The notes beneath the pieces are model-generated. The model searched no databases, was not told the DNA's origin, and was given only the letters and a program-made list of their open reading frames with translations. Shown here in pieces: positions 1 to 8,417 of a stretch of 64,000 nt of DNA (position 1 is its first letter; each line of letters begins with the position of its first letter). Position numbers and translations under genes: made by a program. Source of the stretch: Myxococcales bacterium (lineage in GTDB: Bacteria; Myxococcota_A; Polyangia; Polyangiales; Ga0077539); NCBI GenBank assembly GCA_013298625.1, contig JAAFIF010000002.1:1-64000 (forward strand). The letters run 5' to 3'.

Positions 1-35
1 CGCTGTTCGCCTTGAGCTCGTTGAAGTTGCGCTAA
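1..35 (+). CDS. mraY: mraY 3' end (partial)
   Basis: The first complete codons read LFALSSLKLR followed by TAA at 33-35. This matches the typical C-terminal end of MraY (phospho-MurNAc-pentapeptide transferase), which usually closes with an ALxTLKxR-type tail. MraY makes lipid I at the inner membrane. Its position directly before murD fits the usual dcw gene order. Only ten codons are visible, so the call rests on this tail plus context. Confidence 0.6.
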   Translation, partial: LFALSSLKLR

Positions 36-85
36 ACGCTCTTCCGATCGAGCGGGGGTTTCGCGGTATTCTCCGCTGCGAAGTG

Positions 86-1468
86 ATGGACAGATCGGTC
101 GAAGGCAAGCGCGTCACAATCGTGGGGTTCGGGCGTTCGGGGGCCGCCGCCGCGAAGCTCGCGCTCGCGAAGGGCGCGCGCGAAGTGATCATGCAGGACA
201 AGCGCGACGCCGTTGAGCTCGGCGACGACAAGGTCCTCGAGCTCGCTCGCGCGGGGATTCGCCCAGAGCTGGGCGGGCATCGCGTGCAGACCTTGGTGGA
301 CAGCGACGTGGTCGTGCTCTCGCCGGGCGTGCCGAAGCTCGAAGCCGTCGACGCGGCAGAGAAGAAGGGCATCCCGGTCGTGAGCGAGGTCGAGCTCGCG
401 TCGTGGTTCATCCGCGGCGAGTTCATCGGCATCACGGGCACCAACGGAAAGAGCACGGTCACCGCGCTCACGGGCGAGATCGTGAAGGCCTCTGGGGTGC
501 CGACGTTCACCGGCGGAAACCTCGGTGTTCCGCTGAGCGAAGCGGTGGGGACGCCGGCCGCGGACGAGGGTGGCGCGATCGTCGTCGAGCTGTCGTCGTA
601 TCAGCTCGAGCGCACGTACACCCTCCGCATGCGGGTGGCCGTGCTGCTCAACGTCACGCCCGATCACCTGGATCGCTACGGCACGCTCCCGGCGTACGCA
701 GCGGCGAAGCAGCGGATCTTTCTCTCGCAGACGAGCAAGGATTTCGCTGTCGTCCCTGCGTTCGACCCGCTCATGGTCGCCATGGCCGCCGCGGGCGGAG
801 GCGTCGTGCAGACGTACGGCGGACCCAACGGCGACGTGCGCGTCGACGGAGACGCCATCGTCGATCGCTGGGGCGCTCGCTACCCGCGCTCGCTGCTCAA
901 GATCCGCGGGACGCACAACGTCGAGAACGCGATGGCCTCGATCCTCGCTGCGCGCTTGCTGGGCGTGCAGGAGGGCGCGACGCGCGACGGGTTGAGCTCG
1001 TTCGACGGCCTGCCGCACCGCATGCAGTTCGTCGCCGACGACGACGGCATCGCGTACTTCAACGACTCGAAGGCCACCAACGTCGCAGCCAGCGTGAAGG
1101 CGCTCGAGGGCGTCGACGACGGCCGCAGGGTGGTCTTGATCGCGGGCGGCCGCGACAAGGGCGGCAGCTACGGCCCGATGCGGCCGCTGCTCGAGAAGAA
1201 GGGCAGGGCGCTGGTGCTCGTCGGCGAGGCGACCGAGCTCATGAAGGCGCAGCTCGAAGACCTGGTGCCCGTTCGGCAAGCGGACGACATGTTCGACGCG
1301 GTGCGCATCGCGCGGAGCTGCGCTCGCAAGGGCGACGTGGTGCTGCTCGCGCCCGCGTGTTCGTCGCTGGACATGTTCGAAAACTACGAGGAGCGTGGTC
1401 GAGTGTTCAGCGCCGCGGTGAAGGCGCTGGCGGGCACGTCTCGTCAAGAAGAGGATTTGTCCTCCTGA
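86..1468 (+). CDS. murD: UDP-N-acetylmuramoyl-L-alanine--D-glutamate ligase (MurD)
   Basis: Cytoplasmic ATP-dependent ligase that adds D-Glu to UDP-MurNAc-L-Ala in peptidoglycan precursor synthesis. The N-terminal Rossmann-like motif (VGFGRSG) is at residues 13-19, the ATP-binding P-loop GTNGKST is at about 118-124, and the central Mur-ligase motif (NVTPDHLDRYG) and C-terminal DSKATN / AGGRDKGG blocks are present. At 460 residues it has normal length. An in-frame GTG lies one codon upstream at 83, but ATG at 86 gives the standard start. It follows mraY by 50 bp and precedes ftsW by 22 bp, so it is probably co-transcribed with both. Confidence 0.96.
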   Translation: MDRSVEGKRVTIVGFGRSGAAAAKLALAKGAREVIMQDKRDAVELGDDKVLELARAGIRPELGGHRVQTLVDSDVVVLSPGVPKLEAVDAAEKKGIPVVSEVELASWFIRGEFIGITGTNGKSTVTALTGEIVKASGVPTFTGGNLGVPLSEAVGTPAADEGGAIVVELSSYQLERTYTLRMRVAVLLNVTPDHLDRYGTLPAYAAAKQRIFLSQTSKDFAVVPAFDPLMVAMAAAGGGVVQTYGGPNGDVRVDGDAIVDRWGARYPRSLLKIRGTHNVENAMASILAARLLGVQEGATRDGLSSFDGLPHRMQFVADDDGIAYFNDSKATNVAASVKALEGVDDGRRVVLIAGGRDKGGSYGPMRPLLEKKGRALVLVGEATELMKAQLEDLVPVRQADDMFDAVRIARSCARKGDVVLLAPACSSLDMFENYEERGRVFSAAVKALAGTSRQEEDLSS

Positions 1469-1490
1469 CCTGTTGTATCGGCGGTGTTGC

Positions 1491-2762
1491 ATGAGTGCGA
1501 CCGCCGGAAATCGAAGGATCACGCCGAGCGAGCCGCCGCCTTCGGGGGGCGCGGACGTCAACGAAGAGCTCAGCGAGCGCAAGGCGCCGCGCGACGAGCG
1601 GTCGATCTACCGCGGGCCGATCGACGTTCCGCTGTTGGCGGTCACGCTGTTGATCCTCTCGTTTGGGATCGTGATGGTGTACTCGGCGAGCGCCGTGTTC
1701 GCCGCGCGTTCGCACGGCTCGGCGCAGTACTACCTCTTGCGGCAAGCGTCGTTCGCCATCGTCGGCATCACGGGCATGGCCGTCGCGTCGCGCATCGACT
1801 ACCGGATCTTTCGCAAGCTCACGTACCCGATGCTCGGCGGAACGGTCTTCTTGCTGATGCTCGTGATCGCGGGCTTCGGGCGCTCGGGCGGCGGCGCCGC
1901 GCGATGGCTCAGGCTCGGGCCGGTGACGTTGCAGCCAGCAGAGCTCGCGAAGGTCGTGATCATCCTCTGGCTCGCGCACTCGCTCAGCAAGAAGCAAGAG
2001 AAGATCAAGACGTTTTCGATCGGGTTTTTGCCGCATCTGTTGATGACCGGCTTCTTGATGGTCCTGTGCCTCAAGCAGCCGGACTTCGGCTCGAGCATGG
2101 TGCTCTTGATGCTCACGTTCGGGCTGATGTTCGTCGCGGGCGCGAAGAGCGGCTACATCCTGGGCGCGATCGTCGCGGCGCTGCCGGTGGCGCACCAGCT
2201 GGTGATGGGCACCGCGTACCGTCGTCGTCGCTGGGAGGCGTTCGTCGACCCGTGGTCGCACCGTCGGGACATTTCGTACCAGCTCGTCGAGTCGCTGCTC
2301 GGCTTCGGCTCCGGCGGAACGACGGGCCTCGGCCTCGGTGACTCGCGGCAGAAGCTCTTCTTTCTGCCCGAAGCGCACACGGACTTCATCAGCTCGATCG
2401 TCGGCGAAGAGCTCGGCTTCGTCGGGATGATCGCGCTCTTGTGTGGGTATGCGTTCTTGCTCTTCCGCGGCATCTCGATCGCGCTGCGGGCGCGAGACGA
2501 CTACGGGACGTACGTGGCCTTCGGCATCTCGATGCTGTTCGGGCTGCAGGTGTTCATCAACCTGGGCGTCGCGATGGGCTTGCTGCCGACGAAGGGCCTC
2601 ACGCTTCCGATGGTCTCGTACGGCGGATCGTCGTTGGTGATCAACCTGTTCGCCGTGGGAATTCTCTTGTCGATCTCGCGCGCGTGCGTCCGCCCCGAAG
2701 AGAAGCGCGCCGCGGCGCCAGCGAGCAACAAGAAGACGGCCGAGCTCGAGGTGGCGACGTGA
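1491..2762 (+). CDS. ftsW: Lipid II polymerase / cell-division protein FtsW
   Basis: SEDS-family polytopic membrane glycosyltransferase that polymerises lipid II at the septum with its partner PBP. About 50 polar N-terminal residues precede the first membrane segment, and roughly ten hydrophobic segments follow. Family motifs are clear: AHTDFISSIVGEELGF and LPTKGLTLPMVSYGGSS near the C-terminus. It is 423 residues from ATG 1491; a TTG six codons upstream is less likely. FtsW rather than RodA is favoured by its place between murD and murG. Its TGA (2760-2762) overlaps the murG GTG start (2759-2761), so translation is probably coupled. A FtsI-type partner is not encoded in this window. Confidence 0.94.
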   Translation: MSATAGNRRITPSEPPPSGGADVNEELSERKAPRDERSIYRGPIDVPLLAVTLLILSFGIVMVYSASAVFAARSHGSAQYYLLRQASFAIVGITGMAVASRIDYRIFRKLTYPMLGGTVFLLMLVIAGFGRSGGGAARWLRLGPVTLQPAELAKVVIILWLAHSLSKKQEKIKTFSIGFLPHLLMTGFLMVLCLKQPDFGSSMVLLMLTFGLMFVAGAKSGYILGAIVAALPVAHQLVMGTAYRRRRWEAFVDPWSHRRDISYQLVESLLGFGSGGTTGLGLGDSRQKLFFLPEAHTDFISSIVGEELGFVGMIALLCGYAFLLFRGISIALRARDDYGTYVAFGISMLFGLQVFINLGVAMGLLPTKGLTLPMVSYGGSSLVINLFAVGILLSISRACVRPEEKRAAAPASNKKTAELEVAT

Positions 2763-3853
2763 CCCTTCGCCTGGTGATCGCCGCGGGCGGGACGGGCGGG
2801 CACTTCTACCCTGGCGTAGCAGTGCTCGAAGCGCTGAGAGAGCGATGCGACGTCGAGGCGCTCTTCGTGGGCACGGCGCGAGGAATCGAAGCGAAGAAGG
2901 TCCCCGCGATGGGCGAGCGGCTCGCGACGTTCGACGTCGCGCCGCTCAACGGGATCAAAGGTCTCGCCAAGGTGAAGGCGCTCTTCAAGCTGCCCGGCGC
3001 GGGGCTGTCCGCGTGGAGAGAGTTGAAGAGCTTCGCGCCGCACGCGCTGTTGTCTGTGGGCGGCTACGCCTCGGGGCCAGCGACGATGGTGGCCATCGCG
3101 CAGGGCGTACCCGCGGTGGTGGTCGAGCCCAACGCGGTCCCGGGCTTCACCAACCGGATCGTGGGAAAGCGCGTCGCGCGCGCGTGCGTCGCGTGGGAAG
3201 AGACAGGGCGGTTCTTTCGTGACGGCGCCGTGCGCGTCACGGGCACGCCCGTGCGTCGGTCGTTCTTGAAGAGCGTCGCGGATGCGAAGGACACGCGCGG
3301 AGCGATTCCGACCGTGGTCATCATTGGCGGATCACAGGGGGCCAAGGCCCTCAACGAGAACGTCCCCGGCGCGATCGCCGCGCTCGCGGCGCAGGGTTCA
3401 CGCGTGCGCGTCGTGCACCAGACCGGCGAAAAGGCACGCGAGTCCGTCGAAGCAGCGTATCGCGAGCTCGGGGTGAAGGACGTCGAAGTGACGGCGTTCA
3501 TCGAGGACGTCGCGAGCGCGATGGCCAGCGCAGACCTGGTGGTGTGCCGCGCCGGCGCAGGAACAGTGAGCGAGCTGGGCGTCATCGGACGGCCAGCGAT
3601 TTACGTTCCGTTGCCCACGGCGGCGGACGATCACCAACGAAAGAACGCCGAGGCCGTGGCCTCTCGCGGCGCGGGCGAGTGCCTCTTGCAGAGCGCGCTC
3701 ACGCCACAGTCCCTCGCTCGCCGCGTGGGCGAGCTGCTCGCGGACCGCGACGCGCTGCGCGCGATGGGCGAGCGCGCGAAGCACGCAGGCTCTCCCAACG
3801 CTGCAGACCTCGTCGCCGACGAACTGCTCGCCGTTCGCCTCACGTCGCGCTGA
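2759..3853 (+). CDS. murG: UDP-GlcNAc:lipid I GlcNAc transferase (MurG)
   Basis: Peripheral membrane glycosyltransferase (GT28) that converts lipid I to lipid II. The N-terminal Gly-rich loop GGTGGH is at residues 10-15, EPNAVPGFTN at about 122, the GGSQGAKALNE donor-binding loop is mid-protein, and the C-terminal RAGAGTVSELGVIGRPAIYVPLP block is followed by HQRKNAE. The length of 364 residues is typical. The start is the GTG whose last two bases lie in the ftsW stop codon. The 3' end overlaps the convergent 666-residue gene by 14 bp. MurG is the last dcw gene before the accessory insertion. Confidence 0.95.
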   Translation: MTLRLVIAAGGTGGHFYPGVAVLEALRERCDVEALFVGTARGIEAKKVPAMGERLATFDVAPLNGIKGLAKVKALFKLPGAGLSAWRELKSFAPHALLSVGGYASGPATMVAIAQGVPAVVVEPNAVPGFTNRIVGKRVARACVAWEETGRFFRDGAVRVTGTPVRRSFLKSVADAKDTRGAIPTVVIIGGSQGAKALNENVPGAIAALAAQGSRVRVVHQTGEKARESVEAAYRELGVKDVEVTAFIEDVASAMASADLVVCRAGAGTVSELGVIGRPAIYVPLPTAADDHQRKNAEAVASRGAGECLLQSALTPQSLARRVGELLADRDALRAMGERAKHAGSPNAADLVADELLAVRLTSR

Positions 3854-5840
3854 GCACCACGAGGTGGCTGCCTGCCTCGACGCTGATCTGCGAGCGCTCG
3901 AAGCGGCAGTCGATCAAGACCAGCGTGCTGCGCTGGCGCACGGTCGCTCCGCCGCCATCGCCCGTGAGGTCGCAGCGAACGAGGGTCACCACGGCGCCGT
4001 CGCGCGTGATCACCGCGCGCTCGGGGCTCACTCCGGTCGTCCCGCGGTAGAGCGAGTCGAGCGAGAGAAAGCTCTGCCCGCTGACGTCCACGCCCGCGAC
4101 CGGCCAATCGTCGCGCGGGTTGCTCGTGTGAAAGCCCGGGACGTGTGCGGCGCGCTCGGTGGGCCTGCGCTTGGGCTCGGGCAACACGAGCGCGGTGTTC
4201 TCTCGCGGTGCCCACGCGCGCAGAGCGCCCGCGCTGTCGACGAGCAGCACGCGCGTGCGTTGGACGAGCCCCTCGTCGCTCTCCGTTCCGCCGCCGTAGC
4301 GAGTGCGAAGCGGTCGGCGCACGGGTAGGGTGTCTGTTCGTCCAACGTGGTCGACCCTGCATGCGCGCGCGTCGAACGCGAGCAGACCCGTCGGCTCCGT
4401 GCGCGCGTAGCCGCCAGACACAGGACCATAGATCCCGAAGCGCTCCGTCGCGCCCACGAGCTGCCCGTCGTAGTCCGCGCGGCTCTGCGCGACGAGCTTT
4501 CCGTCGCGATCGAAGCTCGTGACCTCTTCGCCCGCCGACACCACGGTGGTCCCGTCCTCGAGCGCGACCGCGAAGGGCTCCCTTCGCTCGCCGCTGTCGT
4601 ACACGAGCGCGCCGCGGTGACCGTAGACGAACGCGCGCTGCAAGTTCGAGACGACCATGCATCCGTCGGTCAGCCACGCGTAGAAGCAGCTCGTCTCGAG
4701 GCGGATCGCGCGCTCTTCGGTCCTCGACCGCGCGTTGAATACGTGTGCCGACGCGCCGGACGTCCACAAGAGCCGATCGCCGCGCGCGCAGAGCCCGTGC
4801 GCCGCTCCTTCGAACAGCAGCTCGGGCGGACGGCCCGGGACGAGCGCGAACACGCCTCGCGCGGTCGCCACGAACGCCGCACCGGCGGCGATCACCACGC
4901 TGTGAACGAGCTCGCTCCACGGGACAGGATCGCTGACGCTGGCGTCGGCGAGGTCGATCCACCTCAGCGTCGGCGAGATCCATCCTCCCTTCGTGCGATC
5001 GAGCTCGCGCGGAGAGAACATGAGCAAGTGCTGCCCGACGATCAGCGGGTGGTTGTGCGGATCGCCGTGTTCGAGCACGACGCCGCCTTCGTCGAGCAGC
5101 GCGTGGTGGCGCTCGCAGTGCAGCCAGCGGCGCGAATCGACCATGGTCACTCGCTGAACGGGCGAGAGCGCGACGGTCTCTGCGCTCGACAGCGACACGC
5201 CGCGCGCGTCGAACTCGCGCACGATCGTCGCGCCCGCTTCGCGCTGCTCGATGAGCCACGCGCGATCGCCGTCCGATCGAGGCAGCGCGAAGCGCGTCCC
5301 TTCGGGGCCATCGAACGCGCGCTCGATCCACGGTCCGTCGGTCGACTCGAAGGCCAGCGCGGCGCGCACCGGAGCGCGCCCGTACTTCGCGTCCGTCGAC
5401 AGCGCGGCGACGCGTCCGTCCTCGAGCGCGTGCAACGCGCGCACCTGCAGCGAGTCAGGCGGCGTGTAGATCACTGCGGGCGACGTCGTCGTCGCCTTCG
5501 ACTGCTGGCCGCCGCGCGCGATCAACGTTCGAGCGAGCGCCGCCACCCACCGAGCGTCCGCCGCGCCCGCTCCTGCAGCGACCCGAGCGGCGCTCGTCTC
5601 GTCTGCTGCCACACAGCGACGGGCGAGGGCGTCGAGCATCCCGTGCGGCATCGGAACAGCGCGCGTCGCTTCGTCCCCCGCGCGAGCGTCGCCAGCGTCC
5701 ACCGCGCGCGCGAGCGCGGCGAAGCCGGCGTCGGCGGCGAAAACGACCACGGTCACCGTGGGAGAGTCCGCGCCGTCTGCGCGGCCCGTCCACCGCACAG
5801 CGTCACGAGCGAGCTCGAAATCGTCACGGCCTTGCGCCAT
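3840..5840 (-). CDS. Hypothetical protein, beta-propeller-like repeats
   Basis: A 666-residue protein of unknown function. No signal peptide or membrane segment is seen. After about 120 residues the chain is a long series of short beta-rich units of the type 'DGRVAALST', 'RGVFALVPG', 'DGTTVVSAG', with recurring Trp/Gly turns, which suggests a beta-propeller. The last 80 residues (RAVITRDGAVVTLVRCDLTGDGGG...) look like a short right-handed beta-helix edge. I chose ATG at 5838-5840; an upstream extension to 5933 has no coding character and would overlap the divergent RNA-ligase gene. It converges on murG with a 14-bp overlap. The two divergent starts are 64 bp apart. Confidence 0.7.
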   Translation of the reverse strand: MAQGRDDFELARDAVRWTGRADGADSPTVTVVVFAADAGFAALARAVDAGDARAGDEATRAVPMPHGMLDALARRCVAADETSAARVAAGAGAADARWVAALARTLIARGGQQSKATTTSPAVIYTPPDSLQVRALHALEDGRVAALSTDAKYGRAPVRAALAFESTDGPWIERAFDGPEGTRFALPRSDGDRAWLIEQREAGATIVREFDARGVSLSSAETVALSPVQRVTMVDSRRWLHCERHHALLDEGGVVLEHGDPHNHPLIVGQHLLMFSPRELDRTKGGWISPTLRWIDLADASVSDPVPWSELVHSVVIAAGAAFVATARGVFALVPGRPPELLFEGAAHGLCARGDRLLWTSGASAHVFNARSRTEERAIRLETSCFYAWLTDGCMVVSNLQRAFVYGHRGALVYDSGERREPFAVALEDGTTVVSAGEEVTSFDRDGKLVAQSRADYDGQLVGATERFGIYGPVSGGYARTEPTGLLAFDARACRVDHVGRTDTLPVRRPLRTRYGGGTESDEGLVQRTRVLLVDSAGALRAWAPRENTALVLPEPKRRPTERAAHVPGFHTSNPRDDWPVAGVDVSGQSFLSLDSLYRGTTGVSPERAVITRDGAVVTLVRCDLTGDGGGATVRQRSTLVLIDCRFERSQISVEAGSHLVVLSAT

Positions 5841-5904
5841 CGCGACGATGCTACCCGAGCGGTGTTGCGCCGCCGCGTCTCGATGCGCACAACGCGCGCC
5901 CGCC

Positions 5905-6921
5905 ATGGAGAGCCACGACGCCTGGACACACATCGCCTACCCCAAGATGTCCGAGCGGCTCGAGGCGCTGGGCTTGAGCGAAACAGCGATGCGCGCGACC
6001 AACCGAGCGCGCTACGTGGCCCGCGAGAAGATCCACGGCGCGAACCTCGCGCTGCACACGGACGGGACGACCGTGCGCGCGGCGCGGCGCAAAGAGTGGA
6101 TCGAACAGCCCGAGGCGTTCTTTCGCTGCGGCGCGCTGCTCGAGCGCGTGAGCGAGGGCGTGTGCGCAGTGCACCGCGCGCTCGGGCTCGCCGCGAGCGA
6201 GCGCGCGATCGTGTACGGAGAGCTGTTCGGCGGACGGTACCCGCACGCGGCGGTGCGGCCCGACGCCAGCGCGACGGCGGTGCAGACCGGCGTGTGGTAC
6301 GCGCCGTCGCTGGCGTTTGCGATGTTCGACGTGGCGATCGTCAGCGAGGGCACGACCTTCGTCGGCGCCAACGAAGTGGACGCGCTCGGCAAGCGCGCGG
6401 GGCTGCTGGTCGCGCCGGTCGTGGCGAGCGGCTCGCTCGCGGCGGCGCTGTCCGTGAAGCTGCCGTTCGAGTCGAAGGTGCCCGCGCTTCTCGGGCTTCC
6501 GCGCATCGCCGAGAACTGGGCGGAGGGCATCGTGGTGAGCCCTGCTGAGCGCGCGAAGGGCGCGCTCGTCGGCGAGCCGCGCGTGGTGCTCAAGCGCAAG
6601 ATCGAGCGGTTCGCAGAGGACGATCGCTACGCGGGCGCAGAGAAGTCTGGTCCGTTCGCGGCGCTGTACGCGATGGTCAACGAGCCTCGCGTGGCCGCGG
6701 CGTGGTCGAAGATCGCGGACACGCGCGGAGGGCGCGAGGACGAGCTGTTCGAGTCGCTCGTGAACGCCGTGGTGATCGACGTGATCGAGCAGTGGATCAC
6801 CGAGCGGCCGCACCTCGCGCACACGGTGCACGACCGCAGCGAGCAGGCGGTGACGGTGCGGGCCGAGGCGCGACGGGCGGTGCGGGCGTTTCTCGACGCG
6901 CGCACGTGGGACGAGCGCTGA
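5905..6921 (+). CDS. Rnl2-family RNA ligase
   Basis: Predicted ATP-dependent RNA ligase of the T4 Rnl2 type, which seals 3'-OH/5'-phosphate ends through a lysyl-AMP intermediate. The nucleotidyltransferase motifs are in order: motif I KIHGAN with nucleophile Lys42, motif III VYGELFGG (103-110), motif IV EGIVV (207-211) and motif V LKRK (229-232). About 105 residues follow, the size of an Rnl2 C-terminal domain; the total of 338 residues is close to T4 Rnl2. The family is known in phages, trypanosome editing complexes and scattered bacteria, where substrates are mostly unknown. It stands alone here, between a beta-propeller-like gene and a TetR gene, with no RtcA, Pnkp or Hen1 partner. ATG 5905 was chosen because upstream sequence is non-coding. 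Confidence 0.88.
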   Translation: MESHDAWTHIAYPKMSERLEALGLSETAMRATNRARYVAREKIHGANLALHTDGTTVRAARRKEWIEQPEAFFRCGALLERVSEGVCAVHRALGLAASERAIVYGELFGGRYPHAAVRPDASATAVQTGVWYAPSLAFAMFDVAIVSEGTTFVGANEVDALGKRAGLLVAPVVASGSLAAALSVKLPFESKVPALLGLPRIAENWAEGIVVSPAERAKGALVGEPRVVLKRKIERFAEDDRYAGAEKSGPFAALYAMVNEPRVAAAWSKIADTRGGREDELFESLVNAVVIDVIEQWITERPHLAHTVHDRSEQAVTVRAEARRAVRAFLDARTWDER

Positions 6922-6930
6922 CCGCGGTCA
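6919..6930. repeat. Stop-to-stop palindrome TGACCGCGGTCA
   Basis: A perfect 12-bp palindrome whose outer triplets are the TGA stop of the RNA-ligase gene and, on the other strand, the TGA stop of the tetR gene. The identical 12-mer recurs at 8310-8321 in the same role between the Coq4-like gene and the end of the murC region. There is no loop and no T-tract, so it does not look like a classical terminator. Confidence 0.6.
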
Positions 6931-7587
6931 GCCCTTCGAGGGCTTGCCGTGGGGCTTCGCGAGCCCGCGCACTTGGAGCGCGATCATCGCGTCGAGGTGC
7001 GAGCGCAGGATCTCGATCGTCGGCGAGAGGCCCGAGAGCCAGCCGAAGAGCACGAAGAAGTACGCGGCGAAGAGGTTGGCGGCGGCGACCATGGGCAGGA
7101 CGTCGTCGGCGACGTCGCCTCGCTCTTGCGCGGTTCGAACGAGCGACGCGATGCGCGAGAGCGTCGCTTGTGTCATGGCGTGGACGCGGTCTGCGTTTGG
7201 CCCGCGCGCGGTCGAGACGAGCCTGACGAACGCGACGCCGATCCCGCGGGGCTGCTCGGCGTAGAGCTCGTACAGCGAGCCGAAGACGTGCGAGAGCTGC
7301 TCGGGCAGCGCGGCGCGCGCAGAGAGCGTGGCGAAGGCGCGATCGGTGCGCTCGGCGAGGCGGTCGTGCATGACCAGCATGAGCAGGTCGTCTTTGTCGG
7401 GGGCGTAGAGAAAGAGCGTTCCTTTGCCGACGCCGGCGCGCTCGGCGACCGCTGCGGTAGTGGTGGCTTCGAAGCCGTCGCGCGCGAACAGCTCCCACGC
7501 CGCGGCGGCGATGCGGTCGCGCTTGTCGAGCTTGTTGCGCTCGCGAGCGCCGGGCTCGGCGGCGCGCTTACTCGAGATTTTGCTCAT
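6928..7587 (-). CDS. TetR/AcrR-family transcriptional regulator
   Basis: A 219-residue repressor with the standard TetR N-terminal helix-turn-helix: IAAAAWELFARDGFEATTTAAVAERAGVGKGTLFLY, with the recognition helices at about 42-61. A variable, mainly alpha-helical ligand domain follows. It is divergent from the Coq4-like gene across 101 bp that contain a 9-bp inverted repeat overlapping the predicted promoter. This makes it the likely repressor of that gene, and probably autoregulated. The ligand cannot be read from the sequence. Confidence 0.92.
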   Translation of the reverse strand: MSKISSKRAAEPGARERNKLDKRDRIAAAAWELFARDGFEATTTAAVAERAGVGKGTLFLYAPDKDDLLMLVMHDRLAERTDRAFATLSARAALPEQLSHVFGSLYELYAEQPRGIGVAFVRLVSTARGPNADRVHAMTQATLSRIASLVRTAQERGDVADDVLPMVAAANLFAAYFFVLFGWLSGLSPTIEILRSHLDAMIALQVRGLAKPHGKPSKG

Positions 7588-7641
7588 CGGGGGGGTGCGC
7601 CAAAGACTCTACTGCGGCCGAGGCGAGCGCGCTGGGAGCTA

Positions 7642-7670
7642 TTGACGCGCGACACAAAACTGACCATAGT
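7642..7670 (+). promoter_or_regulatory. Predicted sigma-70 promoter of the Coq4-like gene
   Basis: A -35 hexamer TTGACG (7642-7647) and a -10 hexamer CATAGT (7665-7670) are separated by 17 bp. Transcription would start near 7677, just before a strong ribosome-binding site GGAGGT (7678-7683) and the ATG at 7689. The -10 box lies inside the operator palindrome, the classic layout for repression by the divergent TetR protein. Confidence 0.6.
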
Positions 7671-7677
7671 CAGTTTT
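7656..7677. promoter_or_regulatory. Predicted TetR operator
   Basis: A perfect inverted repeat: arm AAAACTGAC (7656-7664), 4-bp centre CATA, arm GTCAGTTTT (7669-7677). Length and symmetry fit a TetR-family dimer site. It covers the -10 element of the Coq4-like gene and sits in the intergenic region between the divergent regulator and its probable target. Confidence 0.75.
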
Positions 7678-7688
7678 GGAGGTGAGCG

Positions 7689-8312
7689 ATGACGGTGGTC
7701 ACATACGATTCGACGAGCACGATGGCGGCGGCGCGCGACCGGTACTTCGCGGTCAACGGCTTCGGCGCGGACGGCGGGTACAACGACGCGTGGGCGAACT
7801 TCGAGCTCGGCTCGATGCCGTTTCCGTTTCCGAACACCGCGGCCCGCGTGCGGGCGCTGCGCTATCACGACCTGCACCACGTTCTGACGGGCTTCGACAC
7901 GAACTTCATCGGCGAGCTCGAGATCTCGGCCTGGGAGATCAGCGCCGGCTGCAAGGGCTTCGTCGCGGCGTGGGTGCTCAACCTCGCGGGCGTTTCTGCG
8001 TGGGTCCTCGCGCCCCGACGCATCTTCGCAGCGTGGGTCCGCGGACGGCGCAGCCGGTCGCTCTACGGCCTGCCGCTCGAGCCGCTGCTCGAGAGCACCG
8101 TCGCCGAGGCGCGAGAGAAGATGCACGTGCCCGAGCGCGCTCCGAAGGCGACCGCGGGCGACGTCGCGACCTTCGCGGTGGCAGCGACCGTGGGCACCAT
8201 CGTCGCGCTGGCGCTGTTCGTCACGCTGCTGCCGCTGGTCCCGATTGGGCTGCTCGCGCGCAGGCTCGTGAAGGTGCCCCCCAAGGCAGCGGACGGCGGC
8301 GCTTCGTCGTGA
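7689..8312 (+). CDS. Coq4-family protein with C-terminal membrane anchor
   Basis: A 207-residue protein carrying the Coq4 signature HDxxHx11E: His60, Asp61, His64 and Glu76 in HDLHHVLTGF...IGE. In Coq4 this binds a metal, and the family acts in ubiquinone biosynthesis, where it has been linked to C1 decarboxylation/hydroxylation of the ring. Unlike typical Coq4, it ends with a long hydrophobic stretch (about 160-190), so it is probably membrane-anchored. It has a strong ribosome-binding site (GGAGGT, 5 bp before ATG) and a TetR-controlled promoter, which points to inducible use rather than housekeeping quinone synthesis. The exact substrate is unknown. Confidence 0.8.
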   Translation: MTVVTYDSTSTMAAARDRYFAVNGFGADGGYNDAWANFELGSMPFPFPNTAARVRALRYHDLHHVLTGFDTNFIGELEISAWEISAGCKGFVAAWVLNLAGVSAWVLAPRRIFAAWVRGRRSRSLYGLPLEPLLESTVAEAREKMHVPERAPKATAGDVATFAVAATVGTIVALALFVTLLPLVPIGLLARRLVKVPPKAADGGASS

Positions 8313-8321
8313 CCGCGGTCA
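8310..8321. repeat. Second copy of stop-to-stop palindrome TGACCGCGGTCA
   Basis: Identical to 6919-6930. The outer triplets are the TGA of the Coq4-like gene (8310-8312) and, on the minus strand, the TGA (8319-8321) that would end murC if its reading frame were restored. That the murC-side stop is the one beyond the frameshift supports 8319 as the ancestral end of murC. Confidence 0.6.
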
Positions 8322-8417
8322 GTTCTTCGGCCGCGCGCGCAGCCGATCGGCCAGGCCCTTGAGGCACTGGTTCACGTCGCCCGCGCCAAGGGCGATCACC
8401 ATGTCCCCGGGCTTCAC
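8319..8417 (-). pseudogene. murC: Out-of-frame 3' remnant of murC
   Basis: In the reading frame shifted by one base from the preceding murC frame, this stretch encodes [18 protein letters not shown] followed by CLKGLADRL and a short basic tail, then TGA. That is the expected last beta-strand region (PGDxVxxLGAGD) of MurC. In the main frame translation stops at TGA 8414-8416, before this block. Confidence 0.75.
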
